From the NCBI RefSeq assembly GCF_007830315.1, contig NZ_VLKJ01000004.1, forward strand, positions 1-64,000: 64,000 nucleotides of DNA, written 5' to 3'. This DNA comes from Novosphingobium taihuense. Its GTDB lineage: Bacteria; Pseudomonadota; Alphaproteobacteria; Sphingomonadales; Sphingomonadaceae. Positions within the stretch are counted from its first letter, which is position 1; the number at the start of each line of letters is the position of its first letter. Position numbers and translations under genes: made by a program. This document shows, in pieces, positions 63,624 through 64,000 of this stretch. The notes below the pieces were generated by a model. That model worked only from the letters and a program-made list of their open reading frames with translations. It did not search any database and was not told where the DNA came from.

Positions 63624-63652
63624 GCTATAACGAGGGTTGTGGGGGGCGGCAA
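63624..63652 (-). promoter_or_regulatory. Promoter of tRNA-Ser
   Basis: On the minus strand: TTGCCG (-35), 17 bases, TATAGC (-10), ending 22 bases before the tRNA 5' end. Confidence 0.65.
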
Positions 63653-63816
63653 GGGCCTGCGCGGCAAAAATGCGCAGGAGTGGAAATCTGCTTCTCGCGA
63701 CGCTTTGGCGCGTTTCCGACTCGACTCATCGCCCGCTCATTGTCCGCAGGGCAGCCTTGGATTCTGGTGGCATGGCAGGGGCGCGCACATTGCGCAGGGA
63801 TCGGACGGAAAGCATT

Positions 63817-64000
63817 ATGACGACACTGGTTTATCACGCACGCGTGCTCGGTCGCCGCTTTGCCCTCGGCATGGCGGCCTGTCTTGCGATGACCGCGACC
63901 GGCGTTTCGGCGCAGGTCCAGACGGTCGATCCCAACGCGGTGATCGATGGCGATCTCACCCCGGGTGCAATGCCTGCCCAACCAGCCACCCAGTCTCCAG
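63817..64000 (+). CDS. Secreted protein, 5' part only
   Basis: The window ends inside this gene. The 61 residues seen begin with a signal peptide (MTTLVYHARVLGRRFALGMA then ACLAMTATGVSAQ). The mature part, VQTVDPNAVIDGDLTPGAMP, has no recognisable domain. GGACGGAAAG precedes the ATG. It cannot be named from this fragment. Confidence 0.7.
   Translation, partial: MTTLVYHARVLGRRFALGMAACLAMTATGVSAQVQTVDPNAVIDGDLTPGAMPAQPATQSP

Overview
The window looks like a chromosomal segment of a high-GC alphaproteobacterium of the order Sphingomonadales, most like Novosphingobium or Sphingobium. The basis is family content and protein resemblance: two long TonB-dependent receptors, a TorF-type porin, a P450cam-like cytochrome, a DODA-type dioxygenase and Caulobacter-like ECF promoters. 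No database search was possible, so the genus is an inference.

Layout. Positions 1-320 are the end of an rRNA operon (5S rRNA, then initiator tRNA-Met with a terminator). Positions 0.5-10 kb are housekeeping: M42 peptidase, acetyl-CoA synthetase, a DODA-type dioxygenase, an OmpR/EnvZ-type two-component pair, a carbonic anhydrase-SulP bicarbonate module and a TorF-like porin. Positions 10.1-17.1 kb are a tightly packed eight-gene leftward operon (alpha/beta hydrolase, Dps, isochorismatase-type hydrolase, XapX, YtcJ-type amidohydrolase, DoxX, YoaK/DUF1275, alginate-export porin). Its last gene has an apparent frameshift. A NarL-type regulator and a beta-propeller sensor kinase are divergent from it (17.2-20.9 kb). 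Positions 21-25.3 kb carry a LysR gene, a DUF1348 protein, a three-domain flavin/ferredoxin fusion and a glutathione transferase.

Positions 25.4-28.5 kb hold a bufferin (copper-binding RiPP) locus. Two divergent precursor genes, bufA1 and bufA2, are followed by doxX on one side and by the maturation genes bufB (MNIO/DUF692) and bufC (DUF2063) on the other. Both precursors lie behind an exact GTAACC-N16-CGAA motif. The only other intergenic copy that I found lies in front of an unannotated 43-44 residue membrane protein (34.1 kb), divergent from a SigF-like ECF sigma factor (34.5 kb). No NrsF anti-sigma gene is visible. Positions 28.5-36.5 kb also hold NDH-2, a TetR gene with tandem operators, a small membrane protein whose second codon is a stop, a VOC protein, a peroxiredoxin-like protein, two LysR genes, an OsmC protein and a glutamine-amidotransferase-like protein.

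Positions 37.1-62.8 kb form a catabolic island: a molybdopterin oxidoreductase, TetR, a TonB receptor, a GMC oxidoreductase, an operon of acyl-CoA ligase, P450, DUF35 and thiolase, an aldehyde dehydrogenase, a Rieske oxygenase, a double-length CaiB/BaiF CoA transferase, a second aldehyde dehydrogenase and a second TonB receptor. Several island promoters share a 15-bp palindrome close to TCTATTGGCAATAGA, which suggests one regulator, perhaps the local TetR. The substrate is unknown; a terpenoid-like or alkyl-aromatic compound taken up through TonB receptors would fit. The right end is a compact module of glyoxalase I, a Dke1-like diketone-cleaving cupin, D-lactate dehydrogenase and AraC. It should cleave a beta-diketone and route the methylglyoxal to pyruvate. 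The island ends in a decayed IS6-family transposase and a tRNA-Ser(GCT); the window closes inside a secreted-protein gene.
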